A stretch of DNA of 64,000 bases. Source: JAURNZ01 sp036337715 (GTDB lineage Bacteria; Pseudomonadota; Gammaproteobacteria; Comchoanobacterales; Comchoanobacteraceae). The translations under genes were made by a program, and so were the position numbers. Below, in pieces: positions 1 through 9,325 of this stretch. The DNA lies in assembly GCA_036337715.1 (NCBI GenBank), contig JAYZDS010000007.1, forward strand, positions 144,099 through 208,098, written 5' to 3'. Numbering within the stretch: position 1 is the stretch's first letter; every line of letters begins with the position of its first letter. The notes under the pieces were generated by a model. That model was not told the origin of the DNA and made no database searches. It saw nothing but the letters and a program-made list of their open reading frames with translations.

Positions 1-879
1 TTTGGTTTTCAGCGTGTTGGCGATTATATTTGGGCTGCAGGCGATATGCGTGCCCGTGGTTTTCTAATTGGAGCAACGGCTGGTAGAACGACATTGGCTG
101 GTGAGGGGCTACAACATAATGATGGTAATAGTCTTCATATTTCAAGTTTAGTTCCTAATTGTGTTAGTTATGATCCCACTTATGGTTATGAATTGGCAGT
201 CATCATTCGCCATGGTATTTATCGCATGTTTGAAAAACAAGAAGACGTATTTTTCTATATTTCAGTCATGAATGAAAATTATATACACCCTGCAATGCCA
301 AAAAATGTTGAGGAAGACATTATCAAAGGGATGTATCTGCTTCAGAAGTCGAAAAAGCCACAGATACATTTGCTTGGTTCAGGCACAATTTTAAGAGAAG
401 TCGAAAAAGCAAAGACCTTGTTAGAAAAAGATTATGGTATTGAAGCCAATGTGTGGAGTGTGACAAGTTTCACGGAATTAGCCCGTGAAGCAGCCCACGT
501 TGAACGTCATAATAGAGTTTGTATTGAAGCTGACGAAAAGCAAAGCCATATTGAGCTTTGTCTAAATGACGGTTTGCCTATTGTCGTTGCAACAGACTAT
601 GTTAAAACCTACCCTCAACAAGTCCAACCATATATTGATAACCCAATGACGGTATTAGGGACAGATGGTTTTGGGCGAAGTGATACACGTTTGGAACTTA
701 GACAATTCCATGAGGTTAATACCAATCATATCGCTTATGCAGCCCTTTATCATGCTTATAAAGCAGGACAACTGTCAAAGAAAGCACTGATTGAAGCCAA
801 GAAAAAACTTGATATACCAGATGAAGACCCTCAAGATACGATTGCATCTTTGTACCAAGGTGTTAAGGAGGATATCTGA
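1..879 (+). CDS. aceE: Pyruvate dehydrogenase E1 component, C-terminal part (truncated by window start)
   Basis: The reading frame is open from base 1, so the first in-frame ATG at 46 is internal and the true start lies outside the window. The visible 292 residues begin FGFQRVGDYIWAAGD and continue with ARGFLIGATAGRTTL and GEGLQHNDG, typical of the homodimeric E1 (AceE) of proteobacteria. E1 decarboxylates pyruvate using thiamine diphosphate and passes the acetyl group to the lipoyl arms of E2. The thiamine-binding domain is upstream and not seen. A strong Shine-Dalgarno (AAGGAGG, 865-871) lies inside the gene end, and its TGA overlaps the aceF ATG (TGATG), so the two genes are translationally coupled. 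Confidence 0.97.
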   Translation, partial: FGFQRVGDYIWAAGDMRARGFLIGATAGRTTLAGEGLQHNDGNSLHISSLVPNCVSYDPTYGYELAVIIRHGIYRMFEKQEDVFFYISVMNENYIHPAMPKNVEEDIIKGMYLLQKSKKPQIHLLGSGTILREVEKAKTLLEKDYGIEANVWSVTSFTELAREAAHVERHNRVCIEADEKQSHIELCLNDGLPIVVATDYVKTYPQQVQPYIDNPMTVLGTDGFGRSDTRLELRQFHEVNTNHIAYAALYHAYKAGQLSKKALIEAKKKLDIPDEDPQDTIASLYQGVKEDI

Positions 880-2474
880 TGGTTAAATTGATCATACCTG
901 ACTTAGGCGGAGCAAGCGACGTAACTATTATTGAAATTTTGGTGAAGCCTGGCGATCGTGTTGAACTCGACCAATCTATATTAACCCTAGAAGGGGAGAA
1001 GGCAACAATGGAAGTGCCTGCAACACAAGCAGGAGCAATTGCTAAAATATTGGTCAATGTAGGCGATAAAGTTAATGTGGGTGATGTAGTAGCCGAACTC
1101 GATGTCGATGATGTTCCAGTTACAGAAGACAAAGTTATTCCAGATGAAGTCGCTGACGAGGTCCCAAGTAAGGATGAGCCTGCTAGCCCAACAGTAGAAC
1201 TGAAAACATTAAATATCCCTGATTTGGGTGGAGCAGATAGTGCACAGGTAATTGAGTGTTTGGTCAATGTTGGTGATGAGATCAGTATAGATCAACCTGT
1301 GATTACGCTTGAGGGAGAAAAGGCTACTATGGAAGTCCCTTCTACCGAAGCGGGAGAAATCAAGAAGATTCACCTACAAGTAGGTGATCAGATTAAACAA
1401 GGTCAGCCTATGATTGACGTGCTTACCTTAAACAGTACCAGTACAACTTTGCAAGCACCTCAGGCATCACAGGAAGTCCAAGTTAGTCAACCACAACAAC
1501 CAACTGTTAGACAAACTTCCCCTACAACGACAACTGCCCCAGTTATGAGCGAGCCACTGCCGTCATTTGATAAAGTGTATGCAGGTCCAAGCGTTAGACG
1601 TTATGCTCGCGAATTTGGTATTGATTTAAATCAGATCAAGGGCACTGGTCATAAAGGTAGAATTCAAAAAGAAGATTTGATTCAGTTTGTTAAATTAAGA
1701 TTAAATCAAGCAACTTCTCCGGGTACCTCAGCGCTACCTACCATGCCTAGTATTGATTTTGCTCAATTTGGTTCAGTTAATACTGAACCATTATCTAAGA
1801 TCAAACAAATTACTGGGAAAAATATGGTCCGTAACTGGTTAAATATTCCCCATGTGACTCAATTTGGTCAAGCTGATATCACATTATTAGATCAAAATTT
1901 TCAAGAATTCAAAGCTAAATTAAAATCCGAAGGCAAACGAATTACCCAACTGCCATTTTTAATGAAGGCGCTAGTGCTAGCGCTCAAAGAATTTCCTGAG
2001 TTTAATGCGTCATTAAGTAGTGATGGTAAATCAATCATAAAAAAAGACTACTATCATATAGGTATTGCAGTTGATACGCCTCAAGGCTTGGTTGTGCCGG
2101 TAATTCGCGATGTGGATCAAAAAGACATCATGACCTTAATGGATGATTTATTATCGTTGAGTGCGCAAGCACGTGAATCAGGACTACCTATGAAAGCAAT
2201 GCAGGGGGGGTGTATGACCATCTCAAATTTGGGTGGTATTGGTGGTGGTCACTTTACCCCGATCATAAATGCACCAGAGGTTGCAATTTTAGGTGTCTCA
2301 CGTCAAGAGGTTGTCCCACATTATAAGGACGGGCACTGGTTGCCAATGACGCAATTACCATTATCTTTGTCGTATGATCACCGCGTTATTGATGGTGCAC
2401 AAGCGGCACGTTTTTTAGTTCGACTCATGCATTATATTTCGCATGTTGTCGTTGAACTCATTGTTGGAGAGTAA
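879..2474 (+). CDS. aceF: Pyruvate dehydrogenase E2, dihydrolipoamide acetyltransferase
   Basis: A 531-residue E2 chain. It has two lipoyl domains (about residues 2-75 and 108-182), each with the lipoylation motif GEKATME (Lys41 and Lys148). A Thr/Pro/Gln-rich linker follows (about 185-230), then a peripheral-subunit-binding domain (about 234-270, GPSVRRYAREFGIDL and KGTGHKGRI). The catalytic acetyltransferase domain runs from about 300 to the end, with active-site SYDHRVIDG (His501). Two lipoyl domains is fewer than the three of E. coli and common in other gammaproteobacteria. It forms the core of the PDH complex and transfers acetyl groups to CoA. The start is fixed by the aceE overlap and the SD at 865-871. 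Confidence 0.97.
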   Translation: MVKLIIPDLGGASDVTIIEILVKPGDRVELDQSILTLEGEKATMEVPATQAGAIAKILVNVGDKVNVGDVVAELDVDDVPVTEDKVIPDEVADEVPSKDEPASPTVELKTLNIPDLGGADSAQVIECLVNVGDEISIDQPVITLEGEKATMEVPSTEAGEIKKIHLQVGDQIKQGQPMIDVLTLNSTSTTLQAPQASQEVQVSQPQQPTVRQTSPTTTTAPVMSEPLPSFDKVYAGPSVRRYAREFGIDLNQIKGTGHKGRIQKEDLIQFVKLRLNQATSPGTSALPTMPSIDFAQFGSVNTEPLSKIKQITGKNMVRNWLNIPHVTQFGQADITLLDQNFQEFKAKLKSEGKRITQLPFLMKALVLALKEFPEFNASLSSDGKSIIKKDYYHIGIAVDTPQGLVVPVIRDVDQKDIMTLMDDLLSLSAQARESGLPMKAMQGGCMTISNLGGIGGGHFTPIINAPEVAILGVSRQEVVPHYKDGHWLPMTQLPLSLSYDHRVIDGAQAARFLVRLMHYISHVVVELIVGE

Positions 2475-2478
2475 TGAC

Positions 2479-3894
2479 ATGGCAAATCAAAAATCAGTTA
2501 AGCAAATCAAAATTCAGTGTTTAGTATTAGGGAGTGGGCCAGGTGGTTATACGGCCGCTAATAGGCTAGCTGATCTGGGTCAAGAGGTTATTCTAGTTGA
2601 ACGCTTTGATGCTTTGGGTGGCGTGTGTTTAAATGTTGGATGTATCCCTTCAAAAGCGATGCTACACATGGCAGAAGTTCTATTTGAAACAGCTGAATTA
2701 TCTGCAAAAGGGATAGAATATAACAAACCTAAAATTGATATCGTTAAATTACGTGCTTGGAAAGATGGGATCATTAAAAACTTAAATCAAGGCGTAAAGA
2801 TGCTTACATCTAAACGTAAAGTTAAGGTGATTCATGGATACGGAACATTAACAAGCACACATACATTGAATGTCACAGATGCCAATGAGCAAACAACAGA
2901 AATCTCTTTTGAAAAGATAATATTAGCAGCAGGATCTGAGCCTGTAAGGCTACCCTTTTTACCAGAAGACCCAAGAATATTCAGTTCAACTGGTGCTTTG
3001 AGGTTTGCTGATCCAACAGGTTCACTTTTGGTCATAGGTGGTGGCATCATTGGTTGTGAAATGGCAACAATTTATAAGGCTTTAGGCGCACCTGTCACAA
3101 TTGTTGAAATGTTACCAGAATTGATGTCGGGTACGGATCAAGATTTAGTAAAACCAATGCAACAATTACTCGAAAAGCGTGGTATTGAAATTCACGTTGA
3201 TACTCGTGTGACTAATGTCGAAGTTACAAAAAAAGGACTCAGTGTTACTTTTGAAGGCAAAAAGACTGAAAAGAAAATCTTCTCACAAATTCTTGTGAGT
3301 GTTGGAAGAAAACCAAATGGTTTACTCATTGGTTCCGATAAGGCAGGCATTGCTTGCGACGAACGAGGTTTTGTAAAAGTTGATGACCAATATAAAACAA
3401 ATGTTGATCATATTTTTGCGATTGGTGACTTAATTGATACGCCGATGTTAGCACATATTGCTGCAGCTGAAGGTCATTTAGCGGCTGAAATTGCTGCTGG
3501 TCATGACCATTTAGTTAGGGATTTTAGATGTTATCCAAATGTTGCATACACTGATCCAGAAGTTGCTTGGGTTGGTGAAACCGAGGTGTCACTTAAAAAA
3601 GCAAATATCAAGTTCAAAAAAGGGGTATTTCCATGGATGGCAAATGGACGTGCACTTGCTATGGGACGAAGTGAGGGCCTAACAAAAATTTTGGTAGATC
3701 CAGATACTGGTAAGATATTAGGCGGTGGTGTTGTTGGAAAGCACGCAGGTGATTTGATTGGTGAGATAGCTCTTGCGATAGAAATGGGCGCTAATGCAGA
3801 AGACATTGCTTTAACCATCCATCCACACCCAACATTGATTGAAACAGTAGGATTAGCTGCTCAGGTAGTAGAAGGCACAGTGACTGATCTGTGA
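2479..3894 (+). CDS. lpdA: Dihydrolipoamide dehydrogenase (E3)
   Basis: A flavoprotein disulphide reductase that reoxidises the lipoyl groups of PDH, and probably of other 2-oxoacid complexes, producing NADH. The FAD-binding GSGPGGY is at residues 18-24. The redox-active disulphide is in GGVCLNVGCIPSK (Cys50, Cys55). The NAD-binding GGGIIG lies mid-chain and the C-terminal HPHPTLIE supplies the His/Glu active-site pair. An upstream in-frame ATG at 2443 exists but lies inside aceF. The ATG at 2479 follows GGAGAG (2466-2471) at good spacing and gives the usual length (471 aa), so it is chosen. Four bases separate it from the aceF stop. Confidence 0.96.
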   Translation: MANQKSVKQIKIQCLVLGSGPGGYTAANRLADLGQEVILVERFDALGGVCLNVGCIPSKAMLHMAEVLFETAELSAKGIEYNKPKIDIVKLRAWKDGIIKNLNQGVKMLTSKRKVKVIHGYGTLTSTHTLNVTDANEQTTEISFEKIILAAGSEPVRLPFLPEDPRIFSSTGALRFADPTGSLLVIGGGIIGCEMATIYKALGAPVTIVEMLPELMSGTDQDLVKPMQQLLEKRGIEIHVDTRVTNVEVTKKGLSVTFEGKKTEKKIFSQILVSVGRKPNGLLIGSDKAGIACDERGFVKVDDQYKTNVDHIFAIGDLIDTPMLAHIAAAEGHLAAEIAAGHDHLVRDFRCYPNVAYTDPEVAWVGETEVSLKKANIKFKKGVFPWMANGRALAMGRSEGLTKILVDPDTGKILGGGVVGKHAGDLIGEIALAIEMGANAEDIALTIHPHPTLIETVGLAAQVVEGTVTDL

Positions 3895-4820
3895 GAATCT
3901 TTTTAATTGGTTTGTTGGCTTTATCAGGCTGTGTCTCACAAGGATACACAGCGCCGCTATATGAAACAACTTTAGTTTCACCTGAAAAAAGTTTGATGGC
4001 GTTTAAAGCTTCTTGTGATAAGCCCAACGCAACTAAGGTTTTGTCATCAAATAATGCAAATCAATGGCAATCAGTTTGTCAATCCATCACTACTTTAGAC
4101 TTGATGTCGAGCGAGGCTGCACAAGCATTCTGGGCTAAACATTTTAAACTTTTACCACAAACTAAATTAGCAAAAGTATCTGGGTATTATACTCAGGAAC
4201 TCGTTGGTAGTTTAAAACCAACTCAAACGTTTAAAACACCGATCTATGCTGTGCCAGATCAATGTATGGAGTGTTATGACCGTGCAGCCATTGAGTCTGG
4301 TAGTTTGAAAAATAAAGCGGAAGAAATTCTTTATATAAAAGATAATGTTGAACGTTACTTTACTCAGTTACAGGGTGCAGCTGTTGTTCATTTGACTAAT
4401 GGTCAAACAAAGCGCTTAGTCGTTGCAGGGAAGAACAATTTCCCATATCATTTTATTAAAATTTCAGGGTCACTTCAGTATCAACGTGAATGGTTATATA
4501 ACCATCCAGAACAAATCAATAGTATTTTAGCTAGAAACCCAAGCTTTATTTATTATGAACTATCAGATGACCCAGTTGTAAAAGGAAATCGTGGTGTTCC
4601 TCTGACTGCCGGACATAGCGTAGCTGTTGATAAGACAATTATCCCTTCAGGCACACCAATTCTTCTGGGAGATCGCATTGTAATCGCTCAAGATGTTGGT
4701 AGAGCCATTCATGGTAATGGTCGATTTGATCTCTATTGGGGCGTCGGTCAAGCTGCAGAAAAAATTGCGGGTGGTTATTTAACCCAATCAACCTGGTCAG
4801 TTTTAGCACCTAAGGCTTGA
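3891..4820 (+). CDS. mltA: Membrane-bound lytic murein transglycosylase A (lipoprotein)
   Basis: A 309-residue protein that starts with GTG overlapping the lpdA stop by 4 nt. The N-terminus MRIFLIGLLALSGC is a lipoprotein signal with lipobox LSGC (Cys14), so the protein should be anchored to a membrane facing the periplasm. The central MltA region (YYELSDDPVVKGNRGVPL) and the C-terminal 3D-type domain (GRAIHGNGRFDLYWG) match the MltA family, which cleaves peptidoglycan glycan strands to 1,6-anhydromuropeptides. Its 3' end overlaps asd on the other strand by 46 nt. Attachment to a PDH operon is unexpected for function and probably only reflects gene packing. Confidence 0.9.
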   Translation: MRIFLIGLLALSGCVSQGYTAPLYETTLVSPEKSLMAFKASCDKPNATKVLSSNNANQWQSVCQSITTLDLMSSEAAQAFWAKHFKLLPQTKLAKVSGYYTQELVGSLKPTQTFKTPIYAVPDQCMECYDRAAIESGSLKNKAEEILYIKDNVERYFTQLQGAAVVHLTNGQTKRLVVAGKNNFPYHFIKISGSLQYQREWLYNHPEQINSILARNPSFIYYELSDDPVVKGNRGVPLTAGHSVAVDKTIIPSGTPILLGDRIVIAQDVGRAIHGNGRFDLYWGVGQAAEKIAGGYLTQSTWSVLAPKA

Positions 4821-5890
4821 CGTTGGTATTTTAAAATCATCTGACATGTTCTGACTAAAGGTTCTGCTGCACCCCATAAAAGTTGATCACCAATTGTAAA
4901 TAAATGAATCACGTTAGATCGATGTTTATCTTGCCTGATGCGGCCAACAGCAATGTTTAATGTATTAGCAATGTATTTTGGTGATAGTTCACATGGATTG
5001 GTATCTTCAATTAACTTAACCCAGTCATTACCTTGAGATAACCAATCTTTTAATTGTGCTAATGTATAGTGATTATCAAGTGTTATGGTAACTGACTGAC
5101 TATGGCATCTCAATGTATTTACTCTTACACATGTAGCACTGATTGGGGTCTGGGTTGCCAATAATTTAGTCGCTTCTTGCTCGAATTTAAGTTCCTCTTT
5201 TGTCACACCCTCATCACATAAAACATCTATCCAAGGAATAACATTATTGAGTAGAGTACTTTTATTATCTGGATTTTCAAGTTGACAACAACTATTTATA
5301 AGATCATTAATATCAATGTGTTTTGAAGCAGTACTAACTTCGGTTAAGTAATTTTTAAGTTGTTGAGTCCCAGCGCCTGAAATGGCTTGATAAGTGTGTG
5401 TGTCAACGTGCTTGACTATGTCCTGTTCATATAATCCTTGTAAAGCAAGTAGCAGTAATGAGGTGCAACAGTTTGGCCCCACAAAGGTTTTTTGTTGATT
5501 GATTATGGCATTTTTGATGGTAGCACCATTAATCGGATCTAATATGAGTGTGGCTTCAGGGTTAAGTCTTAGATGGGACGCGGCATCTAGCCAATATCCA
5601 GACCAGCCGTTCTCACGAAGGTTGGACAACGTTCTTTGGGTATACTCACTACCTTGACAACTGATTAGTATGTCACACTGCGCTAAAGCAGATTGATCAT
5701 TGGACAAACCAAATTGTATGGCTTTCGTTCCAATGAAAGGCGGTGTGATGTCGTCACAGACCTGAGTTGAAAAAAGATAAACGGTTTCGTTAGATAGGAT
5801 TTTAGTTTGGTTAAATCGCTCGATTAAGACTTGCCCAACTAAGCCACGCCACCCAATGATTCCAATGTTCAATGATGAATTCTGTTGCAT
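4775..5890 (-). CDS. asd: Aspartate-semialdehyde dehydrogenase
   Basis: A 371-residue NADP-dependent enzyme that reduces beta-aspartyl phosphate to aspartate semialdehyde, the branch point to lysine/diaminopimelate, threonine and methionine. The N-terminal Rossmann motif GIIGWRGLVGQVL and the catalytic FVGPNCCTSL match the gammaproteobacterial Asd type. The nucleophile should be Cys141, aligned with E. coli FVGGNC. Gly to Pro before Asn and a second Cys at 142 are small departures. No Shine-Dalgarno is evident before the ATG. The 3' end is antisense to mltA over 46 nt, with no room for a terminator. Confidence 0.93.
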   Translation of the reverse strand: MQQNSSLNIGIIGWRGLVGQVLIERFNQTKILSNETVYLFSTQVCDDITPPFIGTKAIQFGLSNDQSALAQCDILISCQGSEYTQRTLSNLRENGWSGYWLDAASHLRLNPEATLILDPINGATIKNAIINQQKTFVGPNCCTSLLLLALQGLYEQDIVKHVDTHTYQAISGAGTQQLKNYLTEVSTASKHIDINDLINSCCQLENPDNKSTLLNNVIPWIDVLCDEGVTKEELKFEQEATKLLATQTPISATCVRVNTLRCHSQSVTITLDNHYTLAQLKDWLSQGNDWVKLIEDTNPCELSPKYIANTLNIAVGRIRQDKHRSNVIHLFTIGDQLLWGAAEPLVRTCQMILKYQRQALGAKTDQVDWVK

Positions 5891-6002
5891 GAGATTAGTT
5901 TACGTCATCTTGTTGATAAATAAAACTGAATTAGATTTAATTTTCTAATTCATTCAATTAATATATATTGACTGTTTAGGGTATTTATGTTGAAATCCTA
6001 AG

Positions 6003-7334
6003 GTGTTTTGTCGGTTAATAATTACAATTTTTGTGTTGATTTCTCCTGCTTTTGGCGATTGGAATCCCTATTATCTCTTGGGTAGTGCTAGGGATCATAA
6101 TGAAATTAGATTTAGTCAGACATTTCCTGAGCAACCTTCCTATGATTGGCGTGGTGATTACTCTGTTATGGGTCCTAGTGTAGATTTTGGCGTGGGATTA
6201 ATTAAAAGTATTTCGCCACATTGGGACTTAAGTTTTGAAAGTAGTTTTGGGTATTCTGTAGCACAATCCTCTGTTGGGATAACGGCTATCACTGGTGTCA
6301 ATGGGCAAGCTTCTATGGACCGTGATTGGATGTTTTCTGGTAGAGTCATGCCTGTATATAAGAAATATGGTGAGATTGGGGGCGTATTAGGTCTTGAATT
6401 AATGAATTATAATATGAGCTCGGATATCGCTTCTTTTGCTAGTGTGGGTTCGGATACTTCTCAATTAGCTGCTGGGGTGTTAATTGGTGTGACCACACAG
6501 TCACCTGTTGCTGAGAACTGGTCCATACGTTTAAGTTGGCTTGAGACATTGTTTCTGCAATACGAATACGATGCCATTTTACCGGATTCAAATCCTTATA
6601 CAAATGAGCTTAACGATGGTACTGAGGTGACGACCAACATTCAGCATGTGTCTTTTAAACCCACCATTGATCGTTTTATGGCTTCAATCATTTATTTCCC
6701 AAGAGGTCAGGAACTGACTCGAGTGATTACCCCAAAGGTTGAAAAAGCAAAAAACTATGTATTATTTAACTTTGTCAAAGATGTTTCAGAAATGAATGAA
6801 AGTCAAGATGAAGAGCAGGTTCTTAAAATATTCCATATGCCTTTAGCTGTCTCTGGTTGGGGTGGTGAATTAACAGCGGGTAGACGCTTTAATGTCAATG
6901 ACACTTTCTTTTTTGGGATAGAAGGGTTTGCCCATTTCTTAAATAGTTTTGAAGAAAACCAAGGCCTACACACGCAAACTCGATTTGAGGAGCAGTTGGA
7001 ACATAATTGGGATGTTGGTTTTGTACTTGCGCCGGGTGTGATTATTGGTGAGGGTCAAAATCTTGTGCTATTAGCAGGTATTGCACGTGGTGATTTTACA
7101 GACCGCGGCAACACTGGAAACGAAGACATTAACCCAATTGATCTAAAATCTTGGGGCGGTGTTGCAGGTGTTAGACAAGAAATTACTTTAGATGATCATT
7201 GGCGTTTAGCCTTAGGTATGAAAACCATTCGTTTTCAATCTATGCAAGTACAGACCAGAGGCACTTATTCATTAAATGATTTTGATGATATCAGCTCAGG
7301 TATTTATAGTGTAGGTTTAATGTATTCTTGGTAA
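6003..7334 (+). CDS. Predicted outer-membrane beta-barrel protein, unknown function
   Basis: The 443-residue product begins with a clear Sec signal (MFCRLIITIFVLISPAFG, cleavage probably before DWNPYY). The mature part is rich in alternating aromatic/polar segments and Gly/Asn turns, and ends in an aromatic residue (YSVGLMYSW), the signature of BamA-dependent outer-membrane barrels. No named family is recognised. The start is GTG at 6003 with little Shine-Dalgarno. An out-of-frame ATG at 5987 opens a four-codon ORF ending just before it (stop 5999-6001), which might couple translation or be chance. It converges with the next barrel gene with a 9-nt gap. Confidence 0.7.
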   Translation: MFCRLIITIFVLISPAFGDWNPYYLLGSARDHNEIRFSQTFPEQPSYDWRGDYSVMGPSVDFGVGLIKSISPHWDLSFESSFGYSVAQSSVGITAITGVNGQASMDRDWMFSGRVMPVYKKYGEIGGVLGLELMNYNMSSDIASFASVGSDTSQLAAGVLIGVTTQSPVAENWSIRLSWLETLFLQYEYDAILPDSNPYTNELNDGTEVTTNIQHVSFKPTIDRFMASIIYFPRGQELTRVITPKVEKAKNYVLFNFVKDVSEMNESQDEEQVLKIFHMPLAVSGWGGELTAGRRFNVNDTFFFGIEGFAHFLNSFEENQGLHTQTRFEEQLEHNWDVGFVLAPGVIIGEGQNLVLLAGIARGDFTDRGNTGNEDINPIDLKSWGGVAGVRQEITLDDHWRLALGMKTIRFQSMQVQTRGTYSLNDFDDISSGIYSVGLMYSW

Positions 7335-7343
7335 TTTGAATGT

Positions 7344-8168
7344 TTAGAAAATCATGCTTGCATTAAAGGAGGCGTGTTCTTGATCTTTATTGAATTGATC
7401 ATAGTTTTGATTCGTTACGTGATGTGCACCGCCAATACTCAACCAAGGCTTTATTTGATATGAAAAACCGATGGATTTATCTTCAGCATCGCAATCATTG
7501 TTATTATAAACGTATGTAATCCTTTTATCGTCAACAAATACCAAAAAACGGTGATTTAAAAAATAACTTAAGGATAGATTTTTTTGGGATTTAACAGTTT
7601 TGGTTGTAGTGAGTTCTTGATAGTCATTATAAACATAGGATGTAGCTAATTTAAGCCATGATATTGCAAGGCCGTAGCTATTAGAATCACTAAAGCTATT
7701 ATTTTGACTAGAGTTAAACCTATGATCATACCCATAGGCCCCTACCATATTGATACTATTAAATTGGTACCCTATAATCGCTTTGCCTATGATATCATCA
7801 TACCAGTCTGTTGTTGTGACAGACCCTCCAAAACCTAAATTAATATCTTTATTTGAAGTCATACCGTACAAAAGATTAACGTTTAAGTGATTATTTTGAC
7901 TGAAATCAGGGGTTCCATTATTTCTTAATGTTGAGGAAAGTGTTGGTGTCCAACCAATATTTAAACTACTTGATAAATAGGCGTTCTTATCAAATTTCGG
8001 TATATGATTTCCTAGGTGCCCAGAATTTTTGTGTTGTGTGTAAAGATTAGGGCTCATAGTATCTTTCATTAAAACACTCATTAACTGTGGTACTGTGATG
8101 GTTGTTGATGCCAGTATATTACTGTTAATAAGGATCAATGTTGTGTATAAGGAATAATTAAGTTGCAT
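7344..8168 (-). CDS. Predicted outer-membrane beta-barrel protein, unknown function
   Basis: A 274-residue protein with a signal-peptide-like start (MQLNYSLYTTLILINSNILAS), an Asn/Ser/Tyr-rich body with repeated amphipathic strands, and a C-terminal phenylalanine (ASFNASMIF), as expected of an outer-membrane barrel. I do not recognise the family. It lies downstream of another barrel gene on the same strand, separated by a strong terminator, so it is probably transcribed separately. The upstream segment is part of a ~70-bp repeat shared with the next intergenic region. No Shine-Dalgarno precedes the ATG. Confidence 0.65.
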   Translation of the reverse strand: MQLNYSLYTTLILINSNILASTTITVPQLMSVLMKDTMSPNLYTQHKNSGHLGNHIPKFDKNAYLSSSLNIGWTPTLSSTLRNNGTPDFSQNNHLNVNLLYGMTSNKDINLGFGGSVTTTDWYDDIIGKAIIGYQFNSINMVGAYGYDHRFNSSQNNSFSDSNSYGLAISWLKLATSYVYNDYQELTTTKTVKSQKNLSLSYFLNHRFLVFVDDKRITYVYNNNDCDAEDKSIGFSYQIKPWLSIGGAHHVTNQNYDQFNKDQEHASFNASMIF

Positions 8169-8182
8169 CTAATTAAATTAGC

Positions 8183-8251
8183 ATAAATCAATTGAATTTT
8201 AAAAGGCTACAACAAAAAAAAATCCAAGCCACTTAAGCTTGGATTTTTTTT
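8183..8251. repeat. Intergenic direct repeat, copy 1 (promoter-side sequence plus terminator)
   Basis: About 69 nt starting ATAAATCAATTGAATTTT and ending in the AAGCTTGGATTTTTTT terminator arm. It matches 9235-9305 nearly base for base in its first 25 nt and again through the hairpin, with small differences between. The shared position, between consecutive barrel/envelope genes on the same strand, suggests a past duplication or gene conversion of the spacer. Confidence 0.75.
8212..8251 (-). terminator. Rho-independent terminator, probably bidirectional
   Basis: A perfect 9-bp stem (AATCCAAGC at 8221-8229 with GCTTGGATT at 8237-8245) and a 7-nt loop. It is flanked by an A-run at 8213-8222 and a T-run at 8244-8251. 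Read on the minus strand it ends the gene at 8271-9101 before the barrel gene starting at 8168. Confidence 0.9.
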
Positions 8252-8270
8252 AAAATAAGTCGGTTATTTA

Positions 8271-9101
8271 TTAGAATGCAAAAGATAATGATAATCCATA
8301 AGTATTAACATCTTTATCACTATTACCTGCCAAATTATCTATGCTTATATAACTAGCGCCTAGTGAAATTCCACCCATACTATACTTGATGCCAAAACTG
8401 TTAATTTCCTCGTCATCACCAGCAAAAGCACCACTCTCTTTTTCTGTTTTATAACCTAAAAGTGTTACTTCATCATTGACTGTATAAGAAAGTCCATATT
8501 TTTTATAATCTATAGTACAATCTTCACTTGCCCCTTCTGTTTCATGATCACTATATGATACTGAGAGACCGTAATAGCCAAGACCAATACCTAAACCACT
8601 TCCATCCTTCAAGAATGTGCCGTTAACTGGATCCCCTTTATCATAATTAGCATCTGTTAAATCAAAGCCTAATTGAAATGATAAACCTTCAGCAATTTGG
8701 TAAGAGTAATTCACACCTAAACCATAACCATTATCGCCCTTTTCAGAAACCATTCCACCGGCTGTTACATTTAAGTTATTAACTCCGGCTACATTAGATA
8801 CTGTTACAGCTCCACTGAAAGAAAATTTTTCTTCTACATCGGTAACTGAAATAAAGTCTTTATTATTATTATATTGATCCAGGCTAATAGAAAAATTATA
8901 ATAAGTATCATTATCCTCATCAGCATTAAAAGATGAAGTGGTGTCAAATTCTTGTGATATTGTAGAACCCAATTTAATCATTCCTACTGGGTATTTGCGA
9001 TCCTTACCATTCACCGTCTTTTCATCTGCATATCCATAAGTACTCATGAGCGCAAGGCTTGAAATAAGTAACGTTTTTGTAAATTGTTTAGTTTGCATCA
9101 T
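8271..9101 (-). CDS. Predicted outer-membrane porin-like protein
   Basis: A 276-residue product with signal peptide MMQTKQFTKTLLISSLALMS followed by a TYGYA cleavage region, a Gly/Ser/Tyr/Asp-rich barrel-like body and a C-terminal SLSFAF ending in Phe. The pattern of GLGVNYSYQ, GLGIGLGYYGLS and GIKYSMGGISLGASY strands resembles general porins, but no specific family can be named. A longer in-frame ATG at 9125 exists. The start at 9101 is chosen because GGAGGA (complement of 8 to 13 bases upstream, 9108-9113) sits 6 nt away. A terminator follows at 8212-8251. Confidence 0.75.
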   Translation of the reverse strand: MMQTKQFTKTLLISSLALMSTYGYADEKTVNGKDRKYPVGMIKLGSTISQEFDTTSSFNADEDNDTYYNFSISLDQYNNNKDFISVTDVEEKFSFSGAVTVSNVAGVNNLNVTAGGMVSEKGDNGYGLGVNYSYQIAEGLSFQLGFDLTDANYDKGDPVNGTFLKDGSGLGIGLGYYGLSVSYSDHETEGASEDCTIDYKKYGLSYTVNDEVTLLGYKTEKESGAFAGDDEEINSFGIKYSMGGISLGASYISIDNLAGNSDKDVNTYGLSLSFAF

Positions 9102-9234
9102 GTTAAGTCCTCCATTATGTCGCAATCTAATCTATTGACCTTAGCATTGTATTCAACGACAAAGCTTTCAGAACCAATGTTATGATCTTAATAAGTATAA
9201 GCATATAGCTTATAAATAATATCTATCATTTTAT

Positions 9235-9305
9235 ATAAATCAATTGAATTTTTAAAGGCTAAAAACAATAAAAAAACCCAAACTATTTAAGCTTGGGGTT
9301 TTTTT
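9235..9305. repeat. Intergenic direct repeat, copy 2
   Basis: About 71 nt, related to 8183-8251. Both begin ATAAATCAATTGAATTTT, contain AAAGGCTA, and end in a hairpin with TTTAAGCTTGG followed by T's. This copy lies between pagL and the porin-like gene on the minus strand. Confidence 0.75.
9270..9305 (-). terminator. Rho-independent terminator after pagL
   Basis: Stem AAACCCAA with TTGGGGTTT (one bulged G) around a loop that includes TATTTAAGC. It has an A-run on the left (T-run when read on the minus strand) and T's on the right. It ends the minus-strand pagL unit 20-56 nt past the pagL stop. Confidence 0.75.
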
Positions 9306-9325
9306 ATTTGTAGATCACAATCTAT

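Noticed and set aside
863..1267. 134-codon ORF antisense to aceF
   Set aside because: Ser/Thr low-complexity shadow of the lipoyl domains, with no start signal.
2443..2478. Longer N-terminus for lpdA
   Set aside because: Lies in the aceF 3' end; ATG 2479 has the Shine-Dalgarno and the family's usual N-terminus.
5987..6001. Four-codon leader peptide before the barrel gene at 6003
   Set aside because: Too short to judge; no Shine-Dalgarno and no attenuator structure seen.
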